From NCBI GenBank assembly GCA_947571775.1, contig CANOZK010000016.1:1-49566 (forward strand): a stretch of 49,566 bases of DNA, written 5' to 3'. The notes below the pieces were generated by a model that was given only the letters and a program-made list of their open reading frames with translations, had not been told where the DNA came from and did not search any database. This stretch comes from an uncultured Lachnospiraceae bacterium. Its GTDB lineage: Bacteria > Bacillota > Clostridia > Lachnospirales > Lachnospiraceae. The translations under genes and the position numbers were made by a program. Positions within the stretch are counted from its first letter, which is position 1. Every line of letters starts with the position of its first letter. This document shows, one piece after another, positions 1 to 8,486 of this stretch.

Positions 1-50
1 GGCCTCCTGGTCCCAAACCAGGCGCTCTAGCCAAACTGAGCCACACCCCG
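1..50 (-). tRNA. tRNA-Pro (anticodon TGG), 5' part only
   Basis: Read on the minus strand, position 50 begins an acceptor/D-arm sequence CGGGGTGTGGCTCAG. It is followed by an anticodon stem CCTGG/CCAGG closing a TTTGGGA loop, which gives anticodon TGG (proline). The T arm and 3' end lie beyond the left edge of the window. A strong promoter sits about 60 bp upstream, so this may be the first gene of a tRNA cluster. Confidence 0.9.
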
Positions 51-112
51 CAACGAAGGGAATTCACATAAAATTCTAAAGAACTTGCTGTTTCTTCCCG
101 ACGACAAAATGT

Positions 113-141
113 ATTATATTACAAGAATCACAGATTGTCAA
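113..141 (-). promoter_or_regulatory. Strong sigma-A promoter for tRNA-Pro
   Basis: On the minus strand TTGACA (136-141) and TATAAT (113-118) are separated by exactly 17 bp, the full consensus. The promoter lies just past the stop codon of the phosphodiesterase gene and points at the tRNA. Perfect boxes are typical of stable-RNA genes. Confidence 0.85.
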
Positions 142-149
142 CCACATTT

Positions 150-629
150 TTACAAATAATTTAAAGTAAAATGGACTTCTCCTTTGTGGTCGATTTCCAT
201 AATCGCAAAACTGGGGTTTCTGCCCTCCTGTCTTGGATAAGACAGACTGCCCGGATTGACGGCTGTCACCGCGCCTTTGCGGACAATCACCGGCTTATGA
301 GTATGCCCAAATAATACGATATCTTTTTTTCTGGCATAGGCCTCTTCCACGATCCGGCTCAAATCCATGTTCACTCCATAATTATGCCCATGGGCGATCA
401 AAAGTCTGTGCCCGCCCAGATCCAGCTCTATCTCCCGCGGCAGATCTGTAAAAAAGTCATTGTTCCCCGCTACCATATAGGACGGACATTCCGCCAATAC
501 AGCGATATAATCTTCCCTGCCCTCGATATCGCCGCAGTGAATCAGCGCGTCAATGGGCTTTACCTTCTTTAACACTTTTTCCAGATTTCCATCCTTGCCA
601 TGGGTGTCGCTCACCACTAATATTTTCAT
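150..629 (-). CDS. YfcE/MJ0936-family metallophosphoesterase
   Basis: A 159-residue single-domain phosphodiesterase of the calcineurin-like superfamily. The metal-binding motifs appear in order: D-T-H near residue 8 (VVSDTHG), GD near 33 (HCGDIEG), GNND near 55 (VAGNNDFF), H near 79 (LIAHGHNYG) and GHTH near 107 (LFGHTHKPV), followed by the NPGS motif. This is the full family length. Family members hydrolyse phosphodiesters with Mn or Ni in vitro; the physiological substrate is usually unknown. The ATG overlaps the rdgB stop (ATGA), so the two genes are translationally coupled. This pairing is common in Clostridia. There is no signal peptide, so the protein is cytoplasmic. Confidence 0.9.
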   Translation of the reverse strand: MKILVVSDTHGKDGNLEKVLKKVKPIDALIHCGDIEGREDYIAVLAECPSYMVAGNNDFFTDLPREIELDLGGHRLLIAHGHNYGVNMDLSRIVEEAYARKKDIVLFGHTHKPVIVRKGAVTAVNPGSLSYPRQEGRNPSFAIMEIDHKGEVHFTLNYL

Positions 630-1210
630 AACAATTCCTTTTTTATCGCTTTAAGCGCCTTTCCCCTATGGCTTAACCGATTCTTTTCCTCCATAGAAAG
701 CTGGGCGTTAGACGGTCCCTTCGGATCAATATAGAAAATGGGATCGTACCCAAATCCATGTTCCCCGCAGGATTCATATCCGATGTATCCTTCCATGGTT
801 TCCCGGATGGTCACACAGCGTCCGTCCTCAAAAACAGCGGCAATGGCACAGACAAAACGCGCCGTACGCTGCTGCATCGGAACTCCCTGCAAACGCTCGA
901 TTAATTTGGCGTTTTTTATCTGATAGGAAGTGTCTTCTCCCATATACCTGGAAGAATAAATCCCAGGCTCCCGATTCAGATAATCGATCTCCAAGCCCGA
1001 ATCATCGGCCAGTACCAGCGTATGACTGATCCGATGGACCGCCTGGGCTTTGATTTGGGCGTTTTCCTCAAAACTCTGCCCGGTCTCCTCTGTGTCCGTT
1101 TGGATGCCCGCCTGAGCCATAGACAAAATCTCATATCCGGTGTCCGCTAAAATCGCTCGGATTTCTTTCATCTTTTCCTCATTTGATGTGGCAAAAATCA
1201 GTTTTTTCAC
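626..1210 (-). CDS. rdgB: XTP/dITP pyrophosphatase (RdgB/HAM1)
   Basis: A 194-residue nucleotide house-cleaning enzyme that hydrolyses dITP, ITP and XTP to the monophosphate, keeping deaminated purines out of DNA and RNA. The N-terminal TSNEEKMKEI (substrate-binding loop), the catalytic/metal region LADDSGLEID with the following SSRYMGE, and the C-terminal GFGYDPIFY and SHRGKAL motifs are all present. The start is GTG at 1210, with a GGAGG six bases upstream. It has its own promoter at 1244-1273 and overlaps the following phosphodiesterase gene by 4 nt. Confidence 0.95.
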   Translation of the reverse strand: MKKLIFATSNEEKMKEIRAILADTGYEILSMAQAGIQTDTEETGQSFEENAQIKAQAVHRISHTLVLADDSGLEIDYLNREPGIYSSRYMGEDTSYQIKNAKLIERLQGVPMQQRTARFVCAIAAVFEDGRCVTIRETMEGYIGYESCGEHGFGYDPIFYIDPKGPSNAQLSMEEKNRLSHRGKALKAIKKELL

Positions 1211-1243
1211 TTTTCTCCTCCCTCTGCTTTCGCTTGTCTTAGT

Positions 1244-1273
1244 ATTATAACACCATTTCTACACATTCCACAA
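1244..1273 (-). promoter_or_regulatory. Promoter of rdgB
   Basis: On the minus strand TTGTGG (1268-1273) and TATAAT (1244-1249) are 18 bp apart. They lie about 30 bp ahead of the GTG start of rdgB and its ribosome binding site. Confidence 0.65.
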
Positions 1274-1293
1274 CATGAAAAAGCCAAAGATTC

Positions 1294-1322
1294 TTGACAA
1301 AATGACGGGAGACAGTTATATT
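1294..1322 (+). promoter_or_regulatory. Promoter of the ileS-glgP unit
   Basis: TTGACA (1294-1299) and TATATT (1317-1322) with 17 bp between them. Transcription should start near 1329, giving an untranslated leader of about 220 nt before the ileS start at 1550. Confidence 0.85.
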
Positions 1323-1329
1323 TATGGTA

Positions 1330-1534
1330 GAAGATTATAAGTAGAAACACAAAATTTCGTTTTTGCTTTGGGCCGATAGGTTATATTGTAATTGGCAAGA
1401 TGGCTTCCGTCCTCATCACAGGGCGGATTTTTACTGTGAAAGTCCACCGCCGAACAGGCGGCATGTATTCAGGGCTGCCAGATGCAGGCGCATGTAGATT
1501 TCGTTACTATATTTGATTTGCAGCTATATTGATC
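1330..1534 (+). promoter_or_regulatory. Structured 5' leader of ileS, class unknown
   Basis: The space between the promoter and the ileS ribosome binding site (AGGAGG, 1535-1540) folds well on paper. Visible stems are GCCGAT/ATTGGC near 1372-1396, TCACAG (1416-1421)/CTGTGA (1434-1439), CCGCC (1447-1451)/GGCGG (1457-1461), and ATGC/GCAT near 1482-1493. GGGCGG (1421-1426) could also pair with the same CCGCC, so two exclusive folds are possible. No U-run follows a stem, so a transcription terminator is not apparent. The T-box consensus usually found before Firmicute synthetase genes is not visible. It could be a divergent riboswitch or a small RNA sharing the promoter. Confidence 0.5.
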
Positions 1535-1549
1535 AGGAGGTAGATTTTA

Positions 1550-4500
1550 GTGTACCAGAAAGTGGATACAACTCTGAATTTTGTAGACAGAGAAAAGCAG
1601 ATTGAACAATTCTGGGAGGAAAACCATATTTTTGAAAAAAGTATGCAAGAGCGCAAAGGAAGCCCTCTTTATACTTTTTATGACGGGCCGCCGACGGCCA
1701 ATGGCAAACCGCATATCGGCCATGTACTGACCCGCGTCATAAAGGACATGATTCCCAGATACCGCACCATGAAAGGAAATATGGTTCCCCGAAAGGCCGG
1801 CTGGGATACCCACGGTCTGCCAGTAGAGCTGGAGGTGGAGCGTTCCCTGGGACTGGACGGGAAAGAACAGATTGAAAGCTATGGGCTGGAACCTTTTATC
1901 AAGCATTGTAAAGACAGCGTATGGAAATACAAGGGCATGTGGGAGGATTTCTCCGGGACCGTAGGATTCTGGGCAGATATGGATGACCCGTATGTAACTT
2001 ACCACGATGATTTTATCGAATCCGAGTGGTGGGCGCTGAAACAGATCTGGGAAAAAAAGCTTCTCTACAAAGGCTATAAAATCGTTCCTTATTGCCCCAG
2101 GTGCGGAACGCCTTTATCCAGCCACGAGGTTGCCCAGGGTTATAAAGACGTAAAAGAACGCTCGGCCGTTGTGCGGTTTCGGGTAAAAGGCGAGGACGCC
2201 TATATCCTGGCATGGACCACCACACCCTGGACACTGCCTTCCAATGTAGCCCTCTGCGTAAATCCCGCTGAAACTTATGTAAAGGTAAAAGCCGCCGACG
2301 GATCCGTCTACTATATGGCGGAGGCCCTGCTGGATACGGTATTGGGCCGTTTGGCAGAAGAAGGAAAACCCGCCTATGAAGTCCTGGAGACTTATACTGG
2401 CAAGGATCTGGAATATAAGGAATACGAGTCGCTGTTTCCTTTTGCAGACGTAAAGAAAAAAGCATTTTATGTAACTTGTGACTCTTACGTTACTCTGACA
2501 GACGGAACCGGCGTGGTTCACATTGCTCCGGCGTTCGGCGAGGATGACGCCAATGTGGGAAGAGCGTATGACTTGCCCTTCGTGCAGTTGGTGGATGAAG
2601 CCGGGAAAATGACTTCCGAAACCCCTTGGGCCGGAACCTTCTGCAAAGAGGCTGACAGAGCGATCCTGCAAGATTTGGAAGATCGCGGACTTCTCTTTGA
2701 CGCGCCCAAGTTTGAGCACAGCTACCCGCACTGCTGGCGATGCGATACTCCACTGATTTATTACGCAAGGGAATCCTGGTTTATCAAAATGACTGCGGTA
2801 AAAGACGATCTGATCCGCAACAACAATACCATCAACTGGATTCCAGAAAGCATCGGAAAAGGACGCTTCGGCGACTGGCTGGAAAACGTGCAGGATTGGG
2901 GTATCAGCCGTAACCGCTACTGGGGTACGCCCTTAAATATCTGGGAATGTTCCTGCGGCCACATGCATGCCATTGGAAGCATCCAGGAGCTAAAGGAAAT
3001 GTCGGACAACTGCCCGGACGATATCGAGCTGCACCGTCCTTATATTGACCAGGTGACCATCCGCTGTCCCGAATGCGGCAAAGAGATGCACCGGGTACCG
3101 GAAGTCATTGACTGCTGGTTTGACTCTGGGGCGATGCCTTTTGCCCAGCATCATTATCCGTTTGAGAATAAAGAACTCTTTGAACAGCAGTTCCCGGCAG
3201 ACTTTATCTCAGAAGCCGTGGATCAAACACGGGGATGGTTCTACTCCCTACTGGCCATTTCCACGCTGATTTTCAACAAAGCTCCCTACCGCAACGTGCT
3301 GGTGCTGGGACACGTGCAGGATGAAAACGGCCAGAAGATGAGCAAGACCAAAGGCAACGCAGTCGATCCATTTGAGGCGCTTGAGGAGTTCGGTGCGGAC
3401 GCTATCCGATGGTATTTTTATGTAAACAGCGCGCCCTGGCTTCCCAATCGGTTCCACGGGAAAGCCGTCACCGAAGGCCAGCGCAAATTTATGGGAACCT
3501 TGTGGAATACCTACGCATTTTTTGTCCTCTATGCGAATATTGATGCGTTCGACGCCACAAAATACAAATTGGACTACGACAGTTTGAATATTATGGATAA
3601 ATGGCTGTTATCCAAACTGAATACACTGATTTCTGTTGTAGACGATCATATGGAGCACTACCGGATACCGGAAACCGCGCGGGCTTTGCAGAATTTTGTG
3701 GATGACATGAGCAATTGGTATGTAAGGCGCAGCAGAGAACGCTTTTGGGCAAAGGATATGCCCCAGGACAAAATCAACGCCTATATGACCCTGTACACGG
3801 CTTTGGTGAAAGTATGCCAGCTTGCCGCCCCCATGATTCCGTTTATGACCGAAGAGATTTACCAAAACCTGGTGCGCAGCATTGACAAGGACGCGCCGGA
3901 GAGCATCCATCTGTGCAGCTATCCCCAATCCAATCCAGACTGGATTGACAAAGAGCTGGAACGGAAAATGGATGAACTTCTGGAGATCGTTGTACTGGGA
4001 AGGGCATGCCGAAACAGTGCAAACCGCAAGAACCGGCAGCCATTGGCGGAAATGTTTGTCAAAGCGCCGGAAGCGCTGGACGGAATTTACACCGAGATCA
4101 TCGCCGATGAATTAAATATCAAGAAAGTAACGTTTACCGATGATGTTTCCGGTTTTATCTCTTACAGCTTTAAGCCGCAGCTCAAAACCGTAGGGCCGAA
4201 ATACGGCAAGCTGCTAAACGGCATCCGCGAATATCTGTCATCCTTAGACGGCACAAAAGCCATGGAAGAGCTGAAATCCCAGGGAAGCCTGCAATTTGAG
4301 GTAAACGGAGATCCGGTTTCTCTCGCCGAAGAAGATCTGTTGATCGAGACGGCCCAGATGGAACGATACAGCTCTGACTCTTACGGGGAAGTGACGGTAG
4401 TCCTGGATATCCAACTGACGGACGCCCTGATCGAAGAAGGCTTTATCCGGGAAATCATCAGTAAGGTGCAGACCATGCGAAAAGAAGCAGGATTTGAGGT

Positions 4501-4684
4501 AATGGATAAAATCCGGGTTTCTGCGGCGAAAAATGAGAAGATCGAAAACTTGATGAAAAAACGCGAACAAGAGATCTGCCCGGAAGTTCTGGCTGAGGAT
4601 ATGTGCCTGGGACAGACAACGGGTTATCAAAAAGAATGGAATATCAATTCTGAAAAAGTAGTTTTAGGTGTTGAAAAAATGTAA
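1550..4684 (+). CDS. ileS: Isoleucyl-tRNA synthetase, type 2
   Basis: A 1044-residue class I synthetase that charges tRNA-Ile in the cytoplasm. The HIGH motif is PHIGH at residues 54-58 and the KMSKS loop is KMSKTKGN near residue 596. GWDTHGLPVELE and the editing (CP1) domain lie between them. CPRCG near 182 and CPECG near 508 are zinc-knuckle-like pairs. The length and the FYDGPPTANGKPHIGH context fit the eukaryote-like type 2 enzymes, which as a family are often insensitive to mupirocin; that property is inferred here. The start is GTG at 1550, with AGGAGG nine bases upstream. glgP follows 17 bp downstream, probably in the same transcript. Confidence 0.97.
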   Translation: MYQKVDTTLNFVDREKQIEQFWEENHIFEKSMQERKGSPLYTFYDGPPTANGKPHIGHVLTRVIKDMIPRYRTMKGNMVPRKAGWDTHGLPVELEVERSLGLDGKEQIESYGLEPFIKHCKDSVWKYKGMWEDFSGTVGFWADMDDPYVTYHDDFIESEWWALKQIWEKKLLYKGYKIVPYCPRCGTPLSSHEVAQGYKDVKERSAVVRFRVKGEDAYILAWTTTPWTLPSNVALCVNPAETYVKVKAADGSVYYMAEALLDTVLGRLAEEGKPAYEVLETYTGKDLEYKEYESLFPFADVKKKAFYVTCDSYVTLTDGTGVVHIAPAFGEDDANVGRAYDLPFVQLVDEAGKMTSETPWAGTFCKEADRAILQDLEDRGLLFDAPKFEHSYPHCWRCDTPLIYYARESWFIKMTAVKDDLIRNNNTINWIPESIGKGRFGDWLENVQDWGISRNRYWGTPLNIWECSCGHMHAIGSIQELKEMSDNCPDDIELHRPYIDQVTIRCPECGKEMHRVPEVIDCWFDSGAMPFAQHHYPFENKELFEQQFPADFISEAVDQTRGWFYSLLAISTLIFNKAPYRNVLVLGHVQDENGQKMSKTKGNAVDPFEALEEFGADAIRWYFYVNSAPWLPNRFHGKAVTEGQRKFMGTLWNTYAFFVLYANIDAFDATKYKLDYDSLNIMDKWLLSKLNTLISVVDDHMEHYRIPETARALQNFVDDMSNWYVRRSRERFWAKDMPQDKINAYMTLYTALVKVCQLAAPMIPFMTEEIYQNLVRSIDKDAPESIHLCSYPQSNPDWIDKELERKMDELLEIVVLGRACRNSANRKNRQPLAEMFVKAPEALDGIYTEIIADELNIKKVTFTDDVSGFISYSFKPQLKTVGPKYGKLLNGIREYLSSLDGTKAMEELKSQGSLQFEVNGDPVSLAEEDLLIETAQMERYSSDSYGEVTVVLDIQLTDALIEEGFIREIISKVQTMRKEAGFEVMDKIRVSAAKNEKIENLMKKREQEICPEVLAEDMCLGQTTGYQKEWNINSEKVVLGVEKM

Positions 4685-4701
4685 AGTTCAGGAGGTTATG
4701 C

Positions 4702-7158
4702 ATGGCGAACGAAAAATTTAACAAAGAGACATTTCAAAAAGAAATTCGGGAAAATGTAAAATCCCTATACCGCAAAACTCTGGAAGAGGCAACGCCCCAG
4801 CAGGTTTTCCAGGCGGTGTCTTACGCAGTAGAAGATGTAATCATGGATCAATGGATTAAGACCCAGGAAATATACAATAAGCAAGACCCAAAAACCGTCT
4901 ATTATATGTCCATGGAATTTCTCATGGGCCGTGCCCTAGGCAATAACCTGCTGAACCTTATGGCCATGAAAGAAGTGCGCGAGGCTCTGGATGAATTGGG
5001 CTTTGATCTGAACGTCATCGAAGACCAGGAGCCGGATCCCGCGCTTGGCAACGGCGGCCTTGGCCGCCTGGCCGCCTGTTTCCTGGATTCCTTGGCAACG
5101 CTGGGCTACTGCGCTTATGGCTGCGGCATCCGCTACCGTTATGGGATGTTCAAACAAGGAATCAAAGACGGATATCAAGTGGAAGTACCGGATAACTGGT
5201 TAAAGGACGGATATCCTTTCGAGCTGCGCCGTCCCGAATACGCCATAGAAGTGCGGTTCGGCGGTCATGTACGAGTGGAATACGACGAGAGAACCAAGAG
5301 CCAGAAGTTTATCCAGGAGAATTACCAATCCGTGCAGGCAATTCCCTACGATATGCCCATTGTGGGATACAACAACGGAATTGTAAATACCCTGCGTATC
5401 TGGGATGCCCAGCCGATTGTGGATTTCCAACTGGAATCCTTCGACAAAGGAGATTACCGCAAAGCCGTGGAACAGGAAAACCTGGCCCGCAATATCGTGG
5501 AAGTTCTCTATCCCAACGACAGCCACTACGCCGGCAAAGAGCTGCGCCTGAAACAGCAGTATTTCTTTATCTCCGCCAGCGTACAGTCAGCCATTACCAA
5601 ATATAAGAGAACCCACCCGGACATCCGCAAATTCCACGAAAAAGTAACGTTCCAGATGAACGACACCCATCCGACTGTGGCTGTGGCAGAGTTGATGCGG
5701 ATTCTTCTGGATGAAGAAGGATTAAACTGGGACGAAGCTTGGGAAGTTACAAGCAAAACCTGCGCCTATACCAACCATACGATTATGTCGGAAGCCCTGG
5801 AAAAATGGCCCATTGAGCTGTTCTCCCGGCTGCTGCCCAGAATTTATCAGATCATCGAAGAGATCAATCGCCGTTTTATCCTGGATATCGAGAAAAAGTA
5901 TCCTGGCAATTATGACAAGGTACGCAAAATGGCAATTATCTACGACGGCCAGGTAAAAATGGCGCACTTGGCAATCGCCGCAGGCTATTCTGTCAACGGC
6001 GTAGCAAGACTGCACACGGAAATCCTCAAGAAGCAGGAATTGAAAGATTTCTACGAGATGATGCCTGAGAAATTCAACAACAAGACCAACGGAATCACTC
6101 AAAGGCGTTTTCTGCTCCACGGCAACCCGCTTCTGGCCGACTGGGTGACCAGATATATTGGAGACGAGTGGATTACCGATCTGGGCCAGATTCGCAAGTT
6201 GAAAATCTATGCAGACGACGAGAAAGCCCAGCAGGAATTTTTGAATATCAAATACCAGAACAAGGTACGCCTGGCCAAATATATCAAAGAACACAACGGC
6301 GTGGAAGTTGACCCCCGCTCCATCTTCGATATCCAGGTCAAACGCCTTCATGAATACAAACGCCAGCTTTTGAATATCCTGCACGTGATGTACCTGTATA
6401 ACCAGTTAAAAACCCATCCAGAAATGGAATTTTATCCCAGAACCTTTATCTTCGGGGCAAAAGCTTCCGCGGCATACCGCAGGGCAAAACTGATTATCAA
6501 ACTGATCAATTCCGTAGCGAGTGTAATAAATAACGACGCCTCTATCAAGGGCAAAATTAAAGTCGTATTTATCGAAAACTATCGGGTATCCAATGCAGAA
6601 ATGATTTTTGCAGCGGCAGACGTTTCCGAGCAGATCTCAACGGCAAGCAAGGAGGCCTCTGGAACCGGAAATATGAAATTTATGTTAAACGGCGCGCTGA
6701 CCCTGGGCACCATGGACGGAGCGAATGTGGAAATCGTAGAAGAAGTGGGCGAAGAAAATGCCTTTATCTTTGGTTTGTCCTCCGACGAAGTCATCAATTA
6801 TGAAAACAACGGCGGTTATCGCCCGATGGATATCTTCAACTCCGACAACGAGATCCGCCAGGTGCTGATGCAATTGATCAACGGTACCTTCGCCCCCAAT
6901 GACCCGGAACTATTCCGCGACATTTACGACTCCCTGCTGAATACCAATAGCAGCAGCAAAGCGGATATGTATTTCATACTGGCAGACTTCCGCTCCTATG
7001 CAGAAGCCCAGCAACGGGTGGAAAAAGCTTACCGGGATGAAAAGGGCTGGGCGAGAAGCGCCATATTGAATACCGCAAGCAGCGGCAAATTCACCTCTGA
7101 CCGGACGATCCAGGAATATGCTACCGAAATCTGGCATCTGGATAAAGTAGAATTATAG
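4702..7158 (+). CDS. glgP: Glycogen/maltodextrin phosphorylase
   Basis: An 818-residue family GT35 phosphorylase. It releases glucose-1-phosphate from the non-reducing ends of alpha-1,4-glucans. The pyridoxal-phosphate lysine is Lys659 in GTGNMKFMLNG, preceded by STASKEASG. The N-terminal EPDPALGNGGLGRLAACF and the central QMNDTHPT blocks are present, and the length is normal for bacterial enzymes. AGGAGG lies seven bases before the ATG. It follows ileS by 17 bp with no visible promoter between them. This is an odd functional pairing, so glycogen use may follow the control of ileS unless an internal promoter exists. Confidence 0.96.
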   Translation: MANEKFNKETFQKEIRENVKSLYRKTLEEATPQQVFQAVSYAVEDVIMDQWIKTQEIYNKQDPKTVYYMSMEFLMGRALGNNLLNLMAMKEVREALDELGFDLNVIEDQEPDPALGNGGLGRLAACFLDSLATLGYCAYGCGIRYRYGMFKQGIKDGYQVEVPDNWLKDGYPFELRRPEYAIEVRFGGHVRVEYDERTKSQKFIQENYQSVQAIPYDMPIVGYNNGIVNTLRIWDAQPIVDFQLESFDKGDYRKAVEQENLARNIVEVLYPNDSHYAGKELRLKQQYFFISASVQSAITKYKRTHPDIRKFHEKVTFQMNDTHPTVAVAELMRILLDEEGLNWDEAWEVTSKTCAYTNHTIMSEALEKWPIELFSRLLPRIYQIIEEINRRFILDIEKKYPGNYDKVRKMAIIYDGQVKMAHLAIAAGYSVNGVARLHTEILKKQELKDFYEMMPEKFNNKTNGITQRRFLLHGNPLLADWVTRYIGDEWITDLGQIRKLKIYADDEKAQQEFLNIKYQNKVRLAKYIKEHNGVEVDPRSIFDIQVKRLHEYKRQLLNILHVMYLYNQLKTHPEMEFYPRTFIFGAKASAAYRRAKLIIKLINSVASVINNDASIKGKIKVVFIENYRVSNAEMIFAAADVSEQISTASKEASGTGNMKFMLNGALTLGTMDGANVEIVEEVGEENAFIFGLSSDEVINYENNGGYRPMDIFNSDNEIRQVLMQLINGTFAPNDPELFRDIYDSLLNTNSSSKADMYFILADFRSYAEAQQRVEKAYRDEKGWARSAILNTASSGKFTSDRTIQEYATEIWHLDKVEL

Positions 7159-7183
7159 GAAATATAAATAATATATCGTGAAG

Positions 7184-7222
7184 ATTCCCCAGAAACATTC
7201 TGTTACTGGGGAATTATTATTA
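7184..7222 (+). terminator. Terminator after glgP
   Basis: ATTCCCCAG (7184-7192) pairs perfectly with CTGGGGAAT (7206-7214), followed by TATTATTAA. The U-tract is short and broken, so termination may be incomplete. Confidence 0.65.
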
Positions 7223-7307
7223 ACATGAGTCCGACAAACACTTGTTACTGTTCACCGCCAATCTCATTTACTTTAAAGAAGTAAAACAGAAATTATTGAA
7301 TACTTTC

Positions 7308-7397
7308 CCTTAAAAAACAGCGTTTTAAGGGGTCCGGGGGAGATCCGCAATCCCCCGGCGCTTTTGGTACTTTTCTCGTAGAAAAAATACAAGATTT
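7308..7397. repeat. Hairpin-rich intergenic repeat, copy 1
   Basis: Three hairpins follow one another: CCTTAAAA/TTTTAAGG (7308-7330), CCGGGGGA/TCCCCCGG (7334-7358) and a GTA...TAC stem around TTTTCT/AGAAAA (7367-7390). The part from GCGCTTTTGGTACTTTTC (7358) to about 7397 recurs near-identically at 45951-45989. The rest of the 315-bp gap between glgP and the ABC permease shows no gene. Confidence 0.7.
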
Positions 7398-7473
7398 GAA
7401 ACATAAGTAAATATCGATGAATCAGCGTTTTCTTAAACATAAGTAAATGACATTGCCCTACGAACCGTTATCA

Positions 7474-8484
7474 TTATGCGTGCTTTTTCTGGCACTTGGA
7501 TATAAACAGATAAAGCAAAAACCATACTGCACAATGAACCCCAAGGATAATCATATCTTTACCGGCGGTTACCGCACCGCCATTCGCCAAATCCATGATT
7601 CCCTCAAAGGTAGCGCTGGACGGGACAAAATAGCAGATGTACGAGACAATCTTGTTTCCCTCCACCGCCAGGTACTTCAACAGAGGAACCGCCATAAACA
7701 CAATCATAACAATTTTGATGTAAACCACGCCTACCATCAGCCCATCTGAAATACGGCCAACAAACAGGCCAATCAGCGCCGCTACAAAGGCCGACAATAC
7801 GATTAACGCCAACATAGCCGCCGCCTTAGCAGCGGGAAACCTGAAACAAATCGCCGCCGTGACAATAGCGGACAAACAGCCAAATACAAAACCGATAAAA
7901 ATTTTTTGAAGCACGTATTGTCTGGATGTCATAGGCAGTATTTCATTGATAAATGCAACACCATCTTCTTTTTCAGAAATGATGTTCATTGCATTAAAGG
8001 TGCATCCCATGAACATCGCCACAACCAGTGTCATTGCAGCAAAAATGTACCGATAGCCCGCCAATATATCGGGCCTTTCCAAAATCTGCACACTGGCCTG
8101 CGCCGCCATTTCACGCTGCCCATAGAGTGCCGGGAGCGTACCCGCGGTCTGATGCCATATTGCCAATTCATCGCCGGATAATATGGTCTGAATACCATCT
8201 CCGTCCATTTCCACACCGATCAGATTGGTGGAGGGGTCATTGATCGCCGAAACTAGTTCATCTCTCGTCTGGCAGACCGTAACAGAACCGTATCGTTTCA
8301 GCCAGCTTTCTGTTTCGAGGTCAACACCGCCTGCTGCCACGCCAAAGTGTAATTCCCCCAGAGAAGACAGGTCAATGGAGCCGACATAATTCAATACAAT
8401 GGCTACCACAATAGGCAGGAGAAACGACATCATACAAAACTTGTCTTTCCTGACGCTTTTCAGTTGATAGATCCATCCTTTCAT
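7474..8484 (-). CDS. ABC-2 type transporter permease (second)
   Basis: A 336-residue membrane protein and the last gene of the exporter unit. One hydrophobic segment lies near the N-terminus (about residues 15-34), followed by an extracytoplasmic stretch of about 130 residues. About five more hydrophobic segments end near the C-terminus, the usual ABC-2 layout. The start is placed at ATG 8484 (MKGWIYQLKS), which has AAAGGAGG upstream. A longer frame to 8565 runs back through the end of the preceding permease and is unlikely to be used. The gene begins 2 bp after the preceding permease ends. It probably forms the translocation pore together with that permease. The substrate cannot be told from the sequence. 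Confidence 0.85.
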   Translation of the reverse strand: MKGWIYQLKSVRKDKFCMMSFLLPIVVAIVLNYVGSIDLSSLGELHFGVAAGGVDLETESWLKRYGSVTVCQTRDELVSAINDPSTNLIGVEMDGDGIQTILSGDELAIWHQTAGTLPALYGQREMAAQASVQILERPDILAGYRYIFAAMTLVVAMFMGCTFNAMNIISEKEDGVAFINEILPMTSRQYVLQKIFIGFVFGCLSAIVTAAICFRFPAAKAAAMLALIVLSAFVAALIGLFVGRISDGLMVGVVYIKIVMIVFMAVPLLKYLAVEGNKIVSYICYFVPSSATFEGIMDLANGGAVTAGKDMIILGVHCAVWFLLYLFISKCQKKHA

Positions 8485-8486
8485 GG

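Noticed and set aside
1330..1549. T-box riboswitch before ileS
   Set aside because: Expected by position, but neither the T-box consensus nor a following terminator could be seen, so only a structured leader is reported.
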